A stretch of DNA of 63,848 nucleotides from an uncultured Opitutaceae bacterium (GCA_937902925.1 CALFNN010000041.1:1-63848); one strand, 5' to 3'; shown: positions 8,443-18,309, counted from the first letter of the stretch. The notes: generated from the letters alone by a model not told the origin. Program-made: numbers and translations.

Positions 8443-8760
8443 TCAGGGAATAGATGTCGGACTGCAGCGGGACGGCTCGCCGGCCATGTGACCGATTTCC
8501 TCGTCGATCTCGGCGGCTTCGGATGCCGCCGGGTCGGCCGGGTCGATCGGCTCGGTTGCGAACCGTCGCGCGTCGTCGTGCAGACCTTTGCCGTGCCGGA
8601 TCTGGCGCTCGGCTTCAAGCCAGTGATCAAGCTCGCGGTCTTTCGGCCGACCCTCTTTCAACCAGATCTCATAGGCGCGATCGGCGATCTGGGAGTGACT
8701 GAACATCGGTTCCGGCAGCGGAGCCAGTGTGGACATGACGGAGTTTTTTTTCGTTTTCAT
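8443..8760 (-). CDS. DUF2934 domain protein
   Basis: A small 105-residue protein of unknown function. Its central part, HSQIADRAYEIWLKEGRP followed by HWLEAERQI, is the compact helical DUF2934 motif, often found in short stand-alone proteins of soil bacteria. The C-terminus is acidic and Ala/Pro-rich. The start is either ATG 8760 (MKTKKNSVM) or ATG 8736 (MSTLAPL); neither has a convincing ribosome-binding site. It is convergent with the sugar-transporter operon and sits alone, so context gives no clue to its role. Confidence 0.65.
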   Translation of the reverse strand: MKTKKNSVMSTLAPLPEPMFSHSQIADRAYEIWLKEGRPKDRELDHWLEAERQIRHGKGLHDDARRFATEPIDPADPAASEAAEIDEEIGHMAGEPSRCSPTSIP

Positions 8761-8894
8761 CGTTAATGTTCGACCCCCGCGGCGCCGAGGCGAGGCGCAC
8801 GCGGCCGGGCGACGCTCGGAATAGTCACGTCCCTCGCGGGCAGGTTCCACGGGCTTCGCGGGAGCTTCCGGCGGTCGCTACGGGCGCAGAAACG

Positions 8895-10301
8895 TCAGCC
8901 GTTCTGCTTCGCGTGGCCTTGTCTTGGGTCCGCGGCAGCGATGGGCAGCGGAGTTGCGTCCGCGTTCGGCGAGAAACCGGCGAGCTGCATGCCGCGCCGC
9001 ACCTCGGATGCCTGCATGAACGCCGTCCAGACGAGGCCGGAGCGGAAATTTTCCGCCATGACCAGCGTGATGCCCTGATCGATGCCGATGACATCTCGAT
9101 CCACCCAGCCGGTCTCGGGATTGAAGGCGTCGGCAAACCCGTAGCGTCCCCACACCCCGACACGTCCGGTGGCACGCATCTGGCGCAGGGCGGAAAGGCA
9201 TTCGCGCGGCGCGAATGGCAGCGATCCCGCCGGAGCGCAGGGGACAAGTGTCCCGTCGCTCTGGTCCCGGGCGGGCCCCGGAGTGCCCCACGCCATGTAA
9301 CCATGCGGGCCGTCCGATGCGGTCAACCCCCACATCTTGTCCGACCAATGGGGAAAGCGGTTGTGCTGCGCGGCGGACCACGAAACCTGGGCGAGCGTCG
9401 CGTCGGTCGAGTTTTGCCAGTAGTCCGCGAACGCATCGTGCCGACCGCGGAAGTCGAACCATGCCTGCGCATATTGGTGAGTGAACAGGGGACCGCATTG
9501 GATGAAACTCCGGCCCGCGAATTCCACACGCGGCTCGCGCCGCCACGCGTTCCACGATGCGGCGGGCAGCGCCCGTTGCGGCGCGCCGATGCCGAGGAGA
9601 TACATGCCCATCAGCTCCGAATAACGGTCCCAGCGATAGCGAATGAAGCCCGATTCGGGCCGCCAGCCGTGGGTCAACGTGCGACCGCCGTTCAGCGCCC
9701 ATTGCCAGTCGATGCGGGCATAGATGCGGTCGACAAGCGCCGTGACGGACGGGTCACGCAGATATTCGCGCGCGAAGAGCGCGCCTTGCAGGAACAAGGC
9801 CGTATCGATGGTCGAGACCTCGCTCGTGCCGCAACGCCGGCCGGTCTTTGGATCGACGAAATGATAGAACCAGCCGTGCTCCTGCGGCAGCCGGCCGACC
9901 GCAAATTCCAGCGTCTGCTTCACGCGCCGGAGGGCTGCGCCGGCCGGCAGCCAGTCGTGACTGTCCGCGATGCACCACGCGGAGAGTCCGAAGCCGGTGG
10001 CCGCGATGCTGGCCGGTGCGTGGCCGGCCGAGCCGTCGTTTGGCGCGCGATCTTCCGTCAAGCCGGTCCGCGGATCGGAGTGCTCGAAAAAAAACTGCGC
10101 GGACCGCTGCTCGATTTCGTTCAGCAACCGGGCATCCGGGGTCGAAAGGTCATATTCAGGCCCCGGCGCGCCATTAGCGAGGAGCGGGCGCGCACCGAGG
10201 AGGATGAGCGCCACGCAGACCCGTGACCGGACAGAACGGAGCAAACTGCGAATACGGGCACGCGAATCGAGATTTACGATCGGGACGACTGGTCTCTGCA
10301 T
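8895..10301 (-). CDS. Secreted glycoamylase-like family enzyme (PF10091 type)
   Basis: A predicted secreted (alpha/alpha)6-barrel carbohydrate-active enzyme of about 468 residues. A signal peptide with hydrophobic core VCVALILLGARPLLANG precedes the mature protein. Family landmarks are AQFFFEHSDPRTGLTEDR, SIAATGFGLSAWCIA, GWFYHFVDPKTG, STIDTALFLQGALFA, GFIRYRWDRYSELMGMYLLGIG, WGLTASDGPHGY, RYGFADAFNPETGW and GIDQGITLVMAENFRSG. Characterised relatives in this fold (GH144) cleave beta-1,2-glucan, but PF10091 is broad and the substrate here is unknown. The start is taken at ATG 10301; a start further inside is possible. Confidence 0.82.
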   Translation of the reverse strand: MQRPVVPIVNLDSRARIRSLLRSVRSRVCVALILLGARPLLANGAPGPEYDLSTPDARLLNEIEQRSAQFFFEHSDPRTGLTEDRAPNDGSAGHAPASIAATGFGLSAWCIADSHDWLPAGAALRRVKQTLEFAVGRLPQEHGWFYHFVDPKTGRRCGTSEVSTIDTALFLQGALFAREYLRDPSVTALVDRIYARIDWQWALNGGRTLTHGWRPESGFIRYRWDRYSELMGMYLLGIGAPQRALPAASWNAWRREPRVEFAGRSFIQCGPLFTHQYAQAWFDFRGRHDAFADYWQNSTDATLAQVSWSAAQHNRFPHWSDKMWGLTASDGPHGYMAWGTPGPARDQSDGTLVPCAPAGSLPFAPRECLSALRQMRATGRVGVWGRYGFADAFNPETGWVDRDVIGIDQGITLVMAENFRSGLVWTAFMQASEVRRGMQLAGFSPNADATPLPIAAADPRQGHAKQNG

Positions 10302-10528
10302 GGCCCGATTGTGCCGTGGCCGCATGGTCCATGTCTGTCGGTCCCAGGTGGATTTCGGTGTCGGCGTCCGGCCTACACACGGTCGAAAGCTCGGCGCGAT
10401 CGGGCAAACTTGCATGACAGAGCCACGTCCGGCGCCTCGGTCCCCGGGTGCTCGACCTGGCGGATGGGAGGGCGAGCCGGCGTGGCGTTTAGCGTTGCCG
10501 CGATGCGCGCGCGCGCGGAGAGTCGAGA

Positions 10529-12541
10529 ATGCGAACGTGGCACAGGGTGGTGTCGCTGGTGGCCGCGCTGCTCGTCTTGGAGCTTCGCGCCGAGGTTGAC
10601 CTGCAGAGTCTCGATCGCTCGGTCCGCCCGCAGGACGACTTCTACCGGTTTGCGAATGGCGGGTGGTTGAAGAGCCATCCGGTTCCGGAGGACCAAGCCG
10701 CGTGGGGGCCGGACGCGATCCTGAAGCAGGGGATTCAAGAGCGGATGCGGGCGATTCTCGAACGTGCGGCCGCCAGGCGAAACCCGGGTCCGGTCGAACG
10801 GCTCGTTGGCGACTTCTACGCCAGCGGGATGGACGAGGCGGCGATCAACGCTGCCGGGGTGGAGCCGCTCCGCGACGATCTTGATCGCATCGCGGCGATC
10901 GCGAACACGGCGGACGTCGCAGCGGTGCTGGCGCGACTCCATCGCTGGGGAATCCCGGCGGGTTTTGTGGCCGGGGTTGAACCCGAGCCGAGGAGCAGCC
11001 GGACCTACGTCGGCTACCTGGCGCAGGGCGGCGTCGGCGTGCCGAGTCGCGATTTTTACCTGAGCGACGCGGCGATTTCGCAGTCGCTGCGGAAGTTGTA
11101 TGAAGCGCATGTCGCGAAGATTCTCGAACTCGCCGGCGATTCGTCCGAAGGGGCGCAGCAGAGTGCGGTCGCGGTGTTGCGGTTGGAGAAAGCGCTGGCG
11201 CAGGGGTTTCGCGCGCCGGCGGAGATGATGGATCCCACCGCCAACACGCACTTGCTGACCCTGGCCGACCTGCAGGAACTCACGCCGCTTTTCAAGTGGA
11301 GCGTTTTTTTCCAGCAGATCGGCGTGGCGGCCCCCGGAACGATTGATGTGGGCCAGCCGGAATATTTGAAGACGTTTGCCTCCGTGCTGGTGGTCGCCCC
11401 ACTCGGCGACTGGAAGGCCTATCTGCGCTGGCAAGTTTTGCACGCTGCCGCGCCTTCGCTCAGCGACGCGTTCGTGCGGGAGGATTTCAAGTTTTATCAT
11501 CAGACGCTTCTGGGGACGCCGCAACTGGCCGACCGCTGGCGTCGGGTCGTCGTCGCGCTCGAGGTGATCGGGCAGGCTCTTGGCCAGGTTTATGTGGCCG
11601 ATGCGTTCACGCCGGGCGCAAAGACGCGGGCGACCGCACTCGTGCGGGAGGTGCGGGCGGCGTTCCGCGCGCGGGTGGCACGCCTCGACTGGATGGACAA
11701 CACCACCCGGGCGGAAGCGCTGCGGAAGATCGATGCGCTGGTCATCAAGGTCGGCTATCCCGACAAATGGCCCGAATACGAGGGGCTATCGATCAATCGC
11801 GGTCCGTTCGCCGGCAACATCCGGCGCGCAATCGAGTTCAACGTGGCGCGCGAGCTTGCCAAGATCGGCCGGCCGGTCGATCGCGCCGAGTGGACGATGA
11901 CGCCGCAAACGGTGGACGCGAACTACAACGCACCGCTGAATGCGATCACGATCGCCGCCGGCTACCTGCAGCCGCCGTATTTCGACGCGCGGCCCGAGGC
12001 GGAGCCGCTTGGCAACTACGCGGGCATCGGGGCGACCGTCGGACACGAGATCACGCACGGATTCGACACACAGGGCTGCCAGTTCGACGCGACAGGGGCG
12101 TTGCACAACTGGTGGCAGGCGGGGAGTGGTGGCCGGTTCGCCGAACGCGCGGCGGAGATCGTGCGGCAGTTCGACGGCTACGTCGTGCTCGACGGCCTTC
12201 ATGTCAGCGGCCAGCTGACGGAGGCGGAGGACATCGCCGACCTCGGCGGGGTGCTCGCCGCCTATGATGCGTATCGCGCCGCGAGCGTCCGGCAGCCCCC
12301 AGTCGCATCCATCGGCGGGTTCACACCCGACCAACGATTCTTCCTGGCCTACGCGACGGCCTGGCGGCAGAACACCCGGCCGGAATATTTACGGGCGATC
12401 GTGACCACCGACGCCCACGCGCCAAATCCGTTTCGTGTCAACGGCCCTCTGTCCAATATGCCGGCATTTGCGCGGGCATTCGATGTGCCGGAGGGCGCGC
12501 CGATGCGGCGCCCCGTGGCGAAACGCGTGGCGATCTGGTAA
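10529..12541 (+). CDS. M13 family zinc metallopeptidase (neprilysin/PepO-like)
   Basis: A 670-residue zinc endopeptidase that cleaves short peptides, probably in the periplasm or outside the cell. Residues 1-20 form a signal peptide (VVSLVAALLVLELRAE). The N-terminal domain has the family pattern DDFYRFANGGWL. The catalytic domain carries GHEITHGFD, whose His506 and His510 bind zinc and whose Glu507 is the catalytic base, and EDIADLGG, whose Glu567 is the third zinc ligand. The C-terminal FRVNGPLSNMPAFARAF and RPVAKRVAIW match the family end. The start ATG 10529 leads straight into the signal peptide. It is divergent from the glycoamylase-like gene, with 227 bases between that hold no clear promoter. 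Confidence 0.92.
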   Translation: MRTWHRVVSLVAALLVLELRAEVDLQSLDRSVRPQDDFYRFANGGWLKSHPVPEDQAAWGPDAILKQGIQERMRAILERAAARRNPGPVERLVGDFYASGMDEAAINAAGVEPLRDDLDRIAAIANTADVAAVLARLHRWGIPAGFVAGVEPEPRSSRTYVGYLAQGGVGVPSRDFYLSDAAISQSLRKLYEAHVAKILELAGDSSEGAQQSAVAVLRLEKALAQGFRAPAEMMDPTANTHLLTLADLQELTPLFKWSVFFQQIGVAAPGTIDVGQPEYLKTFASVLVVAPLGDWKAYLRWQVLHAAAPSLSDAFVREDFKFYHQTLLGTPQLADRWRRVVVALEVIGQALGQVYVADAFTPGAKTRATALVREVRAAFRARVARLDWMDNTTRAEALRKIDALVIKVGYPDKWPEYEGLSINRGPFAGNIRRAIEFNVARELAKIGRPVDRAEWTMTPQTVDANYNAPLNAITIAAGYLQPPYFDARPEAEPLGNYAGIGATVGHEITHGFDTQGCQFDATGALHNWWQAGSGGRFAERAAEIVRQFDGYVVLDGLHVSGQLTEAEDIADLGGVLAAYDAYRAASVRQPPVASIGGFTPDQRFFLAYATAWRQNTRPEYLRAIVTTDAHAPNPFRVNGPLSNMPAFARAFDVPEGAPMRRPVAKRVAIW

Positions 12542-12617
12542 GCGCAAACGTTTGCGACGGACCGCTAAGTCCAGCCACTGCGCCTTTGCGCGAGACGGCT
12601 TTCGTTTGCCACTCCGT

Positions 12618-14267
12618 CTAGGCGGTCGCCAACTGCACCGCAGTGTAGGAGCGCGCCGGGAGCCGGAAGGTCATTCGCGAGCCGGGCGATGGCGGCGGGA
12701 GCGGGCGCGGGGCGACGACGGTGGGTTGGGCGAAGGTGTTGAACGCCTTCAGGTCGGGTCCGGTGATGGTCTCGCAGAATAAGACCCGGGTGGGCGTGGG
12801 GCCGCGCCATTCGAGGACCAATTCGCGCTCGGCCTCGAGATCGCGATTCAGGATCAACACGGCGACCTGGCCGTTCGCCGGGTCGAGCGTGGCGGCGACG
12901 TCGAGGAACGGGATCTGGTCGTTGCGCGCGAAGTCGGCGCGAAGGCCGTCGGCGGCGATCGGGTAGGTTTCCGACTCGACGAGGAGATCGAGAACCCGTC
13001 CGCGGGCGAAGCGGAGCGCCCAGGAAAACGGGTGATAGATGCTCTGGCGCAGGAGCGAGGTCTCGTTGGTGACGAGCGGCGCGATCACATTGACGATTTG
13101 GGCGAGGCAGCCGACGCGCACGCGATCGGATTGGCGCAGGAGCGAATTTATGAAGCCGCCGACGAGAAGCGCGTCCTCGAGGTTGTAGACTTCCTCAAGG
13201 AGATGCGGCGCGAAGGTGCGCTTGCCGTCGCGGAATTCGGCGCTGCGAGCGCGATACCAGACGTTCCACTCGTCGAACGAAAGCCAGAGTCGTTTCGGCG
13301 ACTTCAGCACGCCCTGCACGTAATCGCAGACGGCGCCGATCTCGTGGATCTGCCGCTCCATGTCCAGGTTCATGGCGAGAAAGCGCGCGGAGCTGTTGGC
13401 GGTGAGCTCGGGGGTGTTGCCGTAGTAGTTGTGCAGCGAGATGCCGTCGACCTGGTCATAGCACTCCTCGAGGACCTGGCGGTCCCACGTGAGGTAGGTC
13501 GGGAGAATCGTGTTGCTCGAGCCGCACGCGATGAGCTTGAGGCCGGCATCGATGACGCGGATCTGCCGGGCGGCGTCGCGCGCCTTGCGGCCGTATTCGG
13601 GCGCGGTCATGTGGCCCATCTGCCATGGCCCGTCCATTTCGTTGCCCATGCACCAATAGCGGACGTTGTGCGGTTGTTCGCAGCCGTGGGCGCGGCGGAG
13701 GTCGCTCCACTTCGTGCCGCGATCGACATTGCAGTATTCGACGTAGGCCACGGCCATCTCGGCCGTGCCGGTGCCGAGGTTGAAGCCGAGCAGCGGCTCG
13801 GTCCCGACGAGGCGGCACCACGCGATGAATTCGTTCGTCCCGAATTGATTCGGTTCGATCGAATTCCAGGCGCGCTCCAGCACGGTCGGCCGTTGGTTTT
13901 TCGGGCCGACGCCGTCGAGCCAGTTGTAGCCGGAGACGAAATTACCGCCGGGATAGCGCATGATCGGCACGCCGAGTTCGCGCACCGCGGCGATCACGTC
14001 CGTGCGAAATCCATCCTGATCGGCGAGCTTCGAGCCCGGCTCGTAGACGCCCGTGTAAACCGCGCGGCCCAGGTGCTCGAGGAAGGAACCGAACAACCGG
14101 CGGTCGAGGTCGGACCGAATGCGAGCGGCATTGATAACCGCGCGCGCCGGCCCCTTCGTGGTAGCGGCATAGCCGAGCTGGCTCAGCCACGAGGTGGCCG
14201 TCAACGCGACACCGTAGCGGCCGAGGTCGGCGAGAAATTTACGGCGATTCAAGGGCGGGGCGGACAT
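12618..14267 (-). CDS. Alpha-L-arabinofuranosidase, GH51, with twin-arginine signal
   Basis: This 549-residue enzyme removes terminal alpha-L-arabinofuranose from arabinan, arabino-oligosaccharides or arabinoxylan. The N-terminus NRRKFLADLG followed by a hydrophobic stretch suggests Tat export, which is uncommon because many GH51 enzymes are cytoplasmic. GH51 features are RRLFGSFLEHLGRAVYTGVYEPGS, MRYPGGNFVSGYNWLDG, YWCMGNEMDGPWQ with Glu210 as the likely acid/base, and LSFDEWNVWY with Glu333 as the likely nucleophile. It is the distal gene of a leftward run behind GH43, a kinase and an ECF sigma gene, with a 33-base gap to GH43. Confidence 0.93.
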   Translation of the reverse strand: MSAPPLNRRKFLADLGRYGVALTATSWLSQLGYAATTKGPARAVINAARIRSDLDRRLFGSFLEHLGRAVYTGVYEPGSKLADQDGFRTDVIAAVRELGVPIMRYPGGNFVSGYNWLDGVGPKNQRPTVLERAWNSIEPNQFGTNEFIAWCRLVGTEPLLGFNLGTGTAEMAVAYVEYCNVDRGTKWSDLRRAHGCEQPHNVRYWCMGNEMDGPWQMGHMTAPEYGRKARDAARQIRVIDAGLKLIACGSSNTILPTYLTWDRQVLEECYDQVDGISLHNYYGNTPELTANSSARFLAMNLDMERQIHEIGAVCDYVQGVLKSPKRLWLSFDEWNVWYRARSAEFRDGKRTFAPHLLEEVYNLEDALLVGGFINSLLRQSDRVRVGCLAQIVNVIAPLVTNETSLLRQSIYHPFSWALRFARGRVLDLLVESETYPIAADGLRADFARNDQIPFLDVAATLDPANGQVAVLILNRDLEAERELVLEWRGPTPTRVLFCETITGPDLKAFNTFAQPTVVAPRPLPPPSPGSRMTFRLPARSYTAVQLATA

Positions 14268-14300
14268 GGGTCGAAAGGAACCGCAGAGCGCTCGTTGTGC

Positions 14301-15320
14301 CTAGGGCTGCCTGGGCGCGACGCTCGGCCACCCGGCGTCGTTCCAGACAAGCTTTTCGATGCGCAAGGTGGGGCGCGCCTGCGGGGTGGAGGCGTCGTAA
14401 CCGTGAAACACGAGATAGTCGGTGCCGTCGAAGTTGGCGACGGCACAGTGCCCGACGCCATACCAGTGCGCGTCGCCTGCCAGCAAGATGGTCCCGCCGC
14501 CGCGGGCGAGCGCGACGCCCTTCTCGTCCTCATACGGCCCGGCGACCGATTTGCCGCGGCCGACGATCATCTTGTAGTCACTCTTGGCGCCGCGGCAGCA
14601 GTAGTCGATCGATGCGAAGAGGAAATAGTAGCCGCCATGCTTGAAGATGAATGGCGCCTCGATCGCGTTGCCACCGGCGTCGACGGGATTGCCGGGCGGC
14701 GCGGGTGGATTCGGCGCCGAGGGATCCGACATGCGGCTGGCGATCGTCGGGAGATGGTTGGTGTCCTCGGCGGGACTCATGCGGTCGGCGGAGAGGCGCA
14801 CGATCTTCAGGCCGGCCCAGAACGAACCGAACGCGAGATAGGGCGTGCCGTCGTCGGCAGTGACGAGGTTCGGGTCGATCGCATTCCAGTTGGTGACGCC
14901 GGGGATGGACTCGATGATCTTGCCGTGATCGACCCACTTGAAGTCCGGCGAATGGGGATCGAGCGTCACGTTGGTGGCGAGCCCGATGCACGAGGTGTTT
15001 TTGCCGAACGCCGATACGGCGTAGTAGAGGTAGTATTTGCCTGCGTAAAAACTGATGTCGGGGGCCCAGATGTGACCCTTGAACGTCGGGACCGCAGCCA
15101 CCGCCCACGCCGGCGGCGCGTCGAACACGGGCTTTTCCCGCGTCCAGTTGACCATGTCGTGCGACGACCAGACGAGAATCCCCTGGCCCGTGGCAAAGAT
15201 ATAGTAGGTGCCGTCCTGTCGGATGATCACCGGATCGTGCACGGAGATGACAGGGGAGGCGGGCTGGGCAGACAGCGATGCACACCAGCAGAGCGCGAGG
15301 AGGCGAAGGAGGGATTTCAT
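14301..15320 (-). CDS. Secreted arabinan-degrading GH43 enzyme (arabinanase-like)
   Basis: A 339-residue five-bladed propeller enzyme, most likely an endo-1,5-alpha-L-arabinanase. The signal peptide is SLLRLLALCWCASLSAQ. The three GH43 catalytic acids are visible: Asp29 in SVHDPVI (base), Asp149 in NWNAIDPNL (pKa modulator) and Glu221 in NAIEAPFIF (acid). ASIDYCCRGAKSDYKMIVGRS-like text (SIDYCCRGAKSDYKM) is shared with arabinanases of the Bacillus AbnA type and with the second GH43 here. It lies directly upstream of the GH51 gene and 30 bases downstream of the kinase gene, so co-transcription is likely. Confidence 0.9.
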   Translation of the reverse strand: MKSLLRLLALCWCASLSAQPASPVISVHDPVIIRQDGTYYIFATGQGILVWSSHDMVNWTREKPVFDAPPAWAVAAVPTFKGHIWAPDISFYAGKYYLYYAVSAFGKNTSCIGLATNVTLDPHSPDFKWVDHGKIIESIPGVTNWNAIDPNLVTADDGTPYLAFGSFWAGLKIVRLSADRMSPAEDTNHLPTIASRMSDPSAPNPPAPPGNPVDAGGNAIEAPFIFKHGGYYFLFASIDYCCRGAKSDYKMIVGRGKSVAGPYEDEKGVALARGGGTILLAGDAHWYGVGHCAVANFDGTDYLVFHGYDASTPQARPTLRIEKLVWNDAGWPSVAPRQP

Positions 15321-15350
15321 GGCAAGGTTGGCGGTGAAGCGGGCGGCCGA

Positions 15351-17570
15351 TCAGTCGAGATGGTTGGGCGGATCCACGAGCGCCGCGCTCTCGCGAAAGA
15401 GAATGCGGGCAAAATCCCAGTCGAACCAGAAGCCCTGCACGGGTGAACCGCGATCCATGTGGCTGCGGTATTTGCTTTCGACGATTTCCCGGCCGGCGGC
15501 GAACGCCGCGCGGGCCTCGTCGACGCGACTGAGTTGCTGGCAGGCCATGGCGAGGACGAGTTGGGCCGTGGCGCTGCGGGGCGGATTGTTCTCGGGGCAG
15601 GCGAGGCACCGCTCGCACCACTCGATCGCCTTCGCGTAGTTGCCGGTGCGATAATCCCACAGCGCGAGGGCGACGGCGTGCCACGCGGCGCGAAAGGCGT
15701 CGTTCTCGGCCTCGGCGGCCGTGATGGACTTCGTCGTGGCCTCGGCGAATTTGGCCAGGGTATCGAGGCTCGCCGCGGGTGGCGGCACCAGCAGGCAGAT
15801 CTTGAGAATGCGATCCGCGTAGGGACACGTCGCCGCCGGATAGAGGGCGAGTGTCTCCTGACGGAAACGTTCGTAGCGACCGATGTCGCGCAGTTCGATC
15901 AACGCGGGGCCGAGGCGAAGCGAATCCAGCGTGGCGACGTCCATTCCGTCGAACGAGTCCACTTTCGAGAGCAGCGTAAACCGGTCCGCCGCCTGCAGCC
16001 ACCGCTCGGCCATGGCGTGCCATTCGCCAACGGAGCGAAGGACGGCGGCGCCCTCGACGGTCGGCTGCGTGAGGGAGATTTCACCGAGGATCTTGTCGGC
16101 TTCGTTGACGTGATCCTGGCTGACCAACAGCGCGGCCTGGGTGATCCGCTGGCGGACCTCGGCCTCCCGCCGCAGGCGGGCCTGTTGCTGCTCGGCGGCG
16201 ACGGCCCGGCTGCGCGCCTCGCGTTCCTTGAGATACAGCCAGGTGGACGTGCCGAGGCCGGCCACCAACGCGGCGAGGACCGCCGCGCCCGCGGCAAACA
16301 CCACCCGGTTGCGCCGGGCAAGTTTTTGAAAGCGATAGAGCCGGCTGGGCGGACGGGCCAGGACGGGTTCGTGGTTGAGATGGCGCTGCACGTCGCTGGC
16401 GAGCCCGTTGGCCGTTTCGTAACGACGGGTCCGGTCTTTCTCGAGCGCCTTCATCGCGATCCAGTCGAGATCGCCGCGCAGCAGCGACGTGAGTTGCGAC
16501 GGATCGGTCTGCCGCACGGCGGCGATGCTGCCGGCTTCGGCCGCCGGCAGGCCTTGCAACCGGCGCGACGGGCGCGGCGGCTCCGTTTCCCGCAAAATCC
16601 GGCGTAGTTCGTCGAGCCCGACGTCGAGCAGCGCCTTGGCGTCGAATGGCGTCCGGCCGGTCACCAGTTCGTAGAACAAGACACCGAGGCTGTAGATGTC
16701 GCTGCGCGTATCGATGTCGACCCGGCCCAACTCGGCTTGCTCGGGGCTCATGTAGGCCGGCGTGCCGATCAACTGGGCGTTGGCGGTGAGCAGCGCCTGA
16801 TCGGTCAACTGGGTCTGGGTGGCCTTCGCGATGCCGAAATCGATGACCTTGGGCACCGGGGTGCCGTCCTGGAGCGTCACGATGATGTTCGAGGGTTTGA
16901 TGTCCCGGTGGATGACGCCCTTCTGGTGGGCGTGCTGGATCGCGTGACAGATCTGGATGAAAAGATGGAGGCGCCGGAGCACATCGAGGCCGTTCTGGTC
17001 GCAGTAGTCGGTGATCTTCACGCCACTGACCAGTTCCATCACAAAGTAGGGCGAGCCGCGCTCGGTGGCGCCCGCGTCGAACACGCGGGCGATGTTCGGG
17101 TGATCCATCATGGCGAGCGCCTGGCGTTCCGCCTCGAATCGGGAGATGACGCTCTTGGTCTCCATCCCCAGCTTGATGATCTTGAGCGCGACGCGGCGGC
17201 GCACGGGTTCCTGCTGCTCCGCCATGTAGACTACGCCGCAGCCGCCCTCGCCGATTTTTTTCAGCAGCTTGTAACGGCCGATGAGAGTGCCGATTTGTTC
17301 CTCCCCGGGCAACGACGTGGAGGCGATGTTGCCATTGCCGTGCGTGCCCCGCGTGGAGTGGAGGGGAGCGCCGCCCACGGACAGGGCCGTTCCGCCTTCG
17401 GCAAAAAAACGATCCGCCTCGGGCGCCACCGCAAGCAACCGGTCGAGTCGCGTGCGCAGCGTGGCGTTGCCGGCGCAAGCCTGGCGGAGAAACGCGTCGC
17501 GTGCGGCGGGATCGGCCATCCGGCGGGCCGCGTCAAAAATCTCTTCCTCGTGCTGCGTGGTCACGTTCAT
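15351..17570 (-). CDS. Membrane Ser/Thr protein kinase with C-terminal TPR-like region
   Basis: A 739-residue Hanks-type kinase. Residues 1-95 are an N-terminal segment typical of verrucomicrobial and planctomycete kinases. The kinase domain (about 100-385) shows GEGGCGVVY (P-loop, 107-115), VALKII (Lys130), VIHRDIKPSNIIV, VIDFGIAKAT and GTPAYMSPEQAE, so all catalytic residues are intact. A single transmembrane segment (VVFAAGAAVLAALVAGLGTSTW) near residues 460-480 is followed by an extracytoplasmic region with helical TPR-like repeats. It starts at ATG 17570, 67 bases after the ECF sigma gene. The pairing suggests the kinase controls that sigma factor. Its position between arabinan genes suggests a role in their regulation, which is inference. 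Confidence 0.92.
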   Translation of the reverse strand: MNVTTQHEEEIFDAARRMADPAARDAFLRQACAGNATLRTRLDRLLAVAPEADRFFAEGGTALSVGGAPLHSTRGTHGNGNIASTSLPGEEQIGTLIGRYKLLKKIGEGGCGVVYMAEQQEPVRRRVALKIIKLGMETKSVISRFEAERQALAMMDHPNIARVFDAGATERGSPYFVMELVSGVKITDYCDQNGLDVLRRLHLFIQICHAIQHAHQKGVIHRDIKPSNIIVTLQDGTPVPKVIDFGIAKATQTQLTDQALLTANAQLIGTPAYMSPEQAELGRVDIDTRSDIYSLGVLFYELVTGRTPFDAKALLDVGLDELRRILRETEPPRPSRRLQGLPAAEAGSIAAVRQTDPSQLTSLLRGDLDWIAMKALEKDRTRRYETANGLASDVQRHLNHEPVLARPPSRLYRFQKLARRNRVVFAAGAAVLAALVAGLGTSTWLYLKEREARSRAVAAEQQQARLRREAEVRQRITQAALLVSQDHVNEADKILGEISLTQPTVEGAAVLRSVGEWHAMAERWLQAADRFTLLSKVDSFDGMDVATLDSLRLGPALIELRDIGRYERFRQETLALYPAATCPYADRILKICLLVPPPAASLDTLAKFAEATTKSITAAEAENDAFRAAWHAVALALWDYRTGNYAKAIEWCERCLACPENNPPRSATAQLVLAMACQQLSRVDEARAAFAAGREIVESKYRSHMDRGSPVQGFWFDWDFARILFRESAALVDPPNHLD

Positions 17571-17637
17571 CGCTCGGCGTCTGTTGCTATCATGCGCGCT
17601 TCGCAGGCCAAACCCGACACGGCAATCGTCCGCGGGG

Positions 17638-18195
17638 CTACGTTTCGGACTGGATATGCTGGAACAGCCAGGCCTTGGCATAGGCCCAGTGCCGCTCCAC
17701 GGTGCGCTCGGTCACGCCCATGTTCTCCGCGACCTCCTGGTTGGTCAGCCCGACGAAGAATTTCAGCACGACCACCCGGGCCTTCTCGGCGTCCTCGCGT
17801 TCGAGGCGTTCCAGCGCATCGTCGATCAGGAGGACCTTTTCATCCGGGGTGGCGGCGGCGAGCTCGATCTGGTCGAGATCGACCCGCAGGGGATTGCCGC
17901 CGCGTTTCAAGCGGGCCTTCCGCCGCGCGTTCTCGATCAGGATGCGTCGCATCGCCTCGACGGCCGCACCGAAAAAATGCGCGCGGTTCTGCCAGCGGCT
18001 GTCGCCGTTCCCGATCAAGCGCAGCCAAGCCTCGTGCACCAGTGCGGTCGGCTGCATGGTTTGCCCGACGGCCTCGCGGGCCATTCGTCCGGCAGCGTGG
18101 CGTCGCAGTTCATGATAGACGAGCGGCAGGAGATCGCCCGACGCGCTCGCGTCGCCACGCTCGACCGCCTGCAGCATCAGCGTGACCTCGCTCAT
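17638..18195 (-). CDS. ECF-type RNA polymerase sigma factor (Sigma70_ECF family)
   Basis: A 185-residue alternative sigma factor. Region 2 is seen in LLPLVYHELRRHAAGRMA, TALVHEAWLRLIG and NRAHFFGAAVEAMRRILIENARRK; region 4 in VVVLKFFVGLTNQEVAENMGVTERTVERHWAYAKAWL with its helix-turn-helix. This pattern is the PF07638 ECF group, which in planctomycetes and relatives is often encoded beside a Ser/Thr kinase rather than an anti-sigma factor. I chose ATG 18195 (MSEVTLML); the frame is open to 18336 but without homology. It is the first gene of the leftward arabinan-side cluster, 250 bases from the divergent TonB receptor. No anti-sigma gene is visible. Confidence 0.9.
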   Translation of the reverse strand: MSEVTLMLQAVERGDASASGDLLPLVYHELRRHAAGRMAREAVGQTMQPTALVHEAWLRLIGNGDSRWQNRAHFFGAAVEAMRRILIENARRKARLKRGGNPLRVDLDQIELAAATPDEKVLLIDDALERLEREDAEKARVVVLKFFVGLTNQEVAENMGVTERTVERHWAYAKAWLFQHIQSET

Positions 18196-18281
18196 GGTTG
18201 GATAAAGTGCCGGAGACGCCGCGCATCGCCCGAGAGCGAAACGAGACGGGCGTTGACGGTAGCGGGGTTGGGCATTCGCGC

Positions 18282-18309
18282 CACCTGCGGCGGAGAGGGG
18301 TGGCAGGTG
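18282..18309. promoter_or_regulatory. Inverted repeat in the ECF sigma / TonB receptor divergent region
   Basis: CACCTGC (18282-18288) and GCAGGTG (18303-18309) form a perfect 7-base inverted repeat with a 14-base spacer. It lies near the middle of the 250-base region between the ECF sigma gene and the TonB receptor gene. It is a candidate operator for either or both divergent transcripts; seven-base repeats occur by chance at this GC content, so support is weak. Confidence 0.3.
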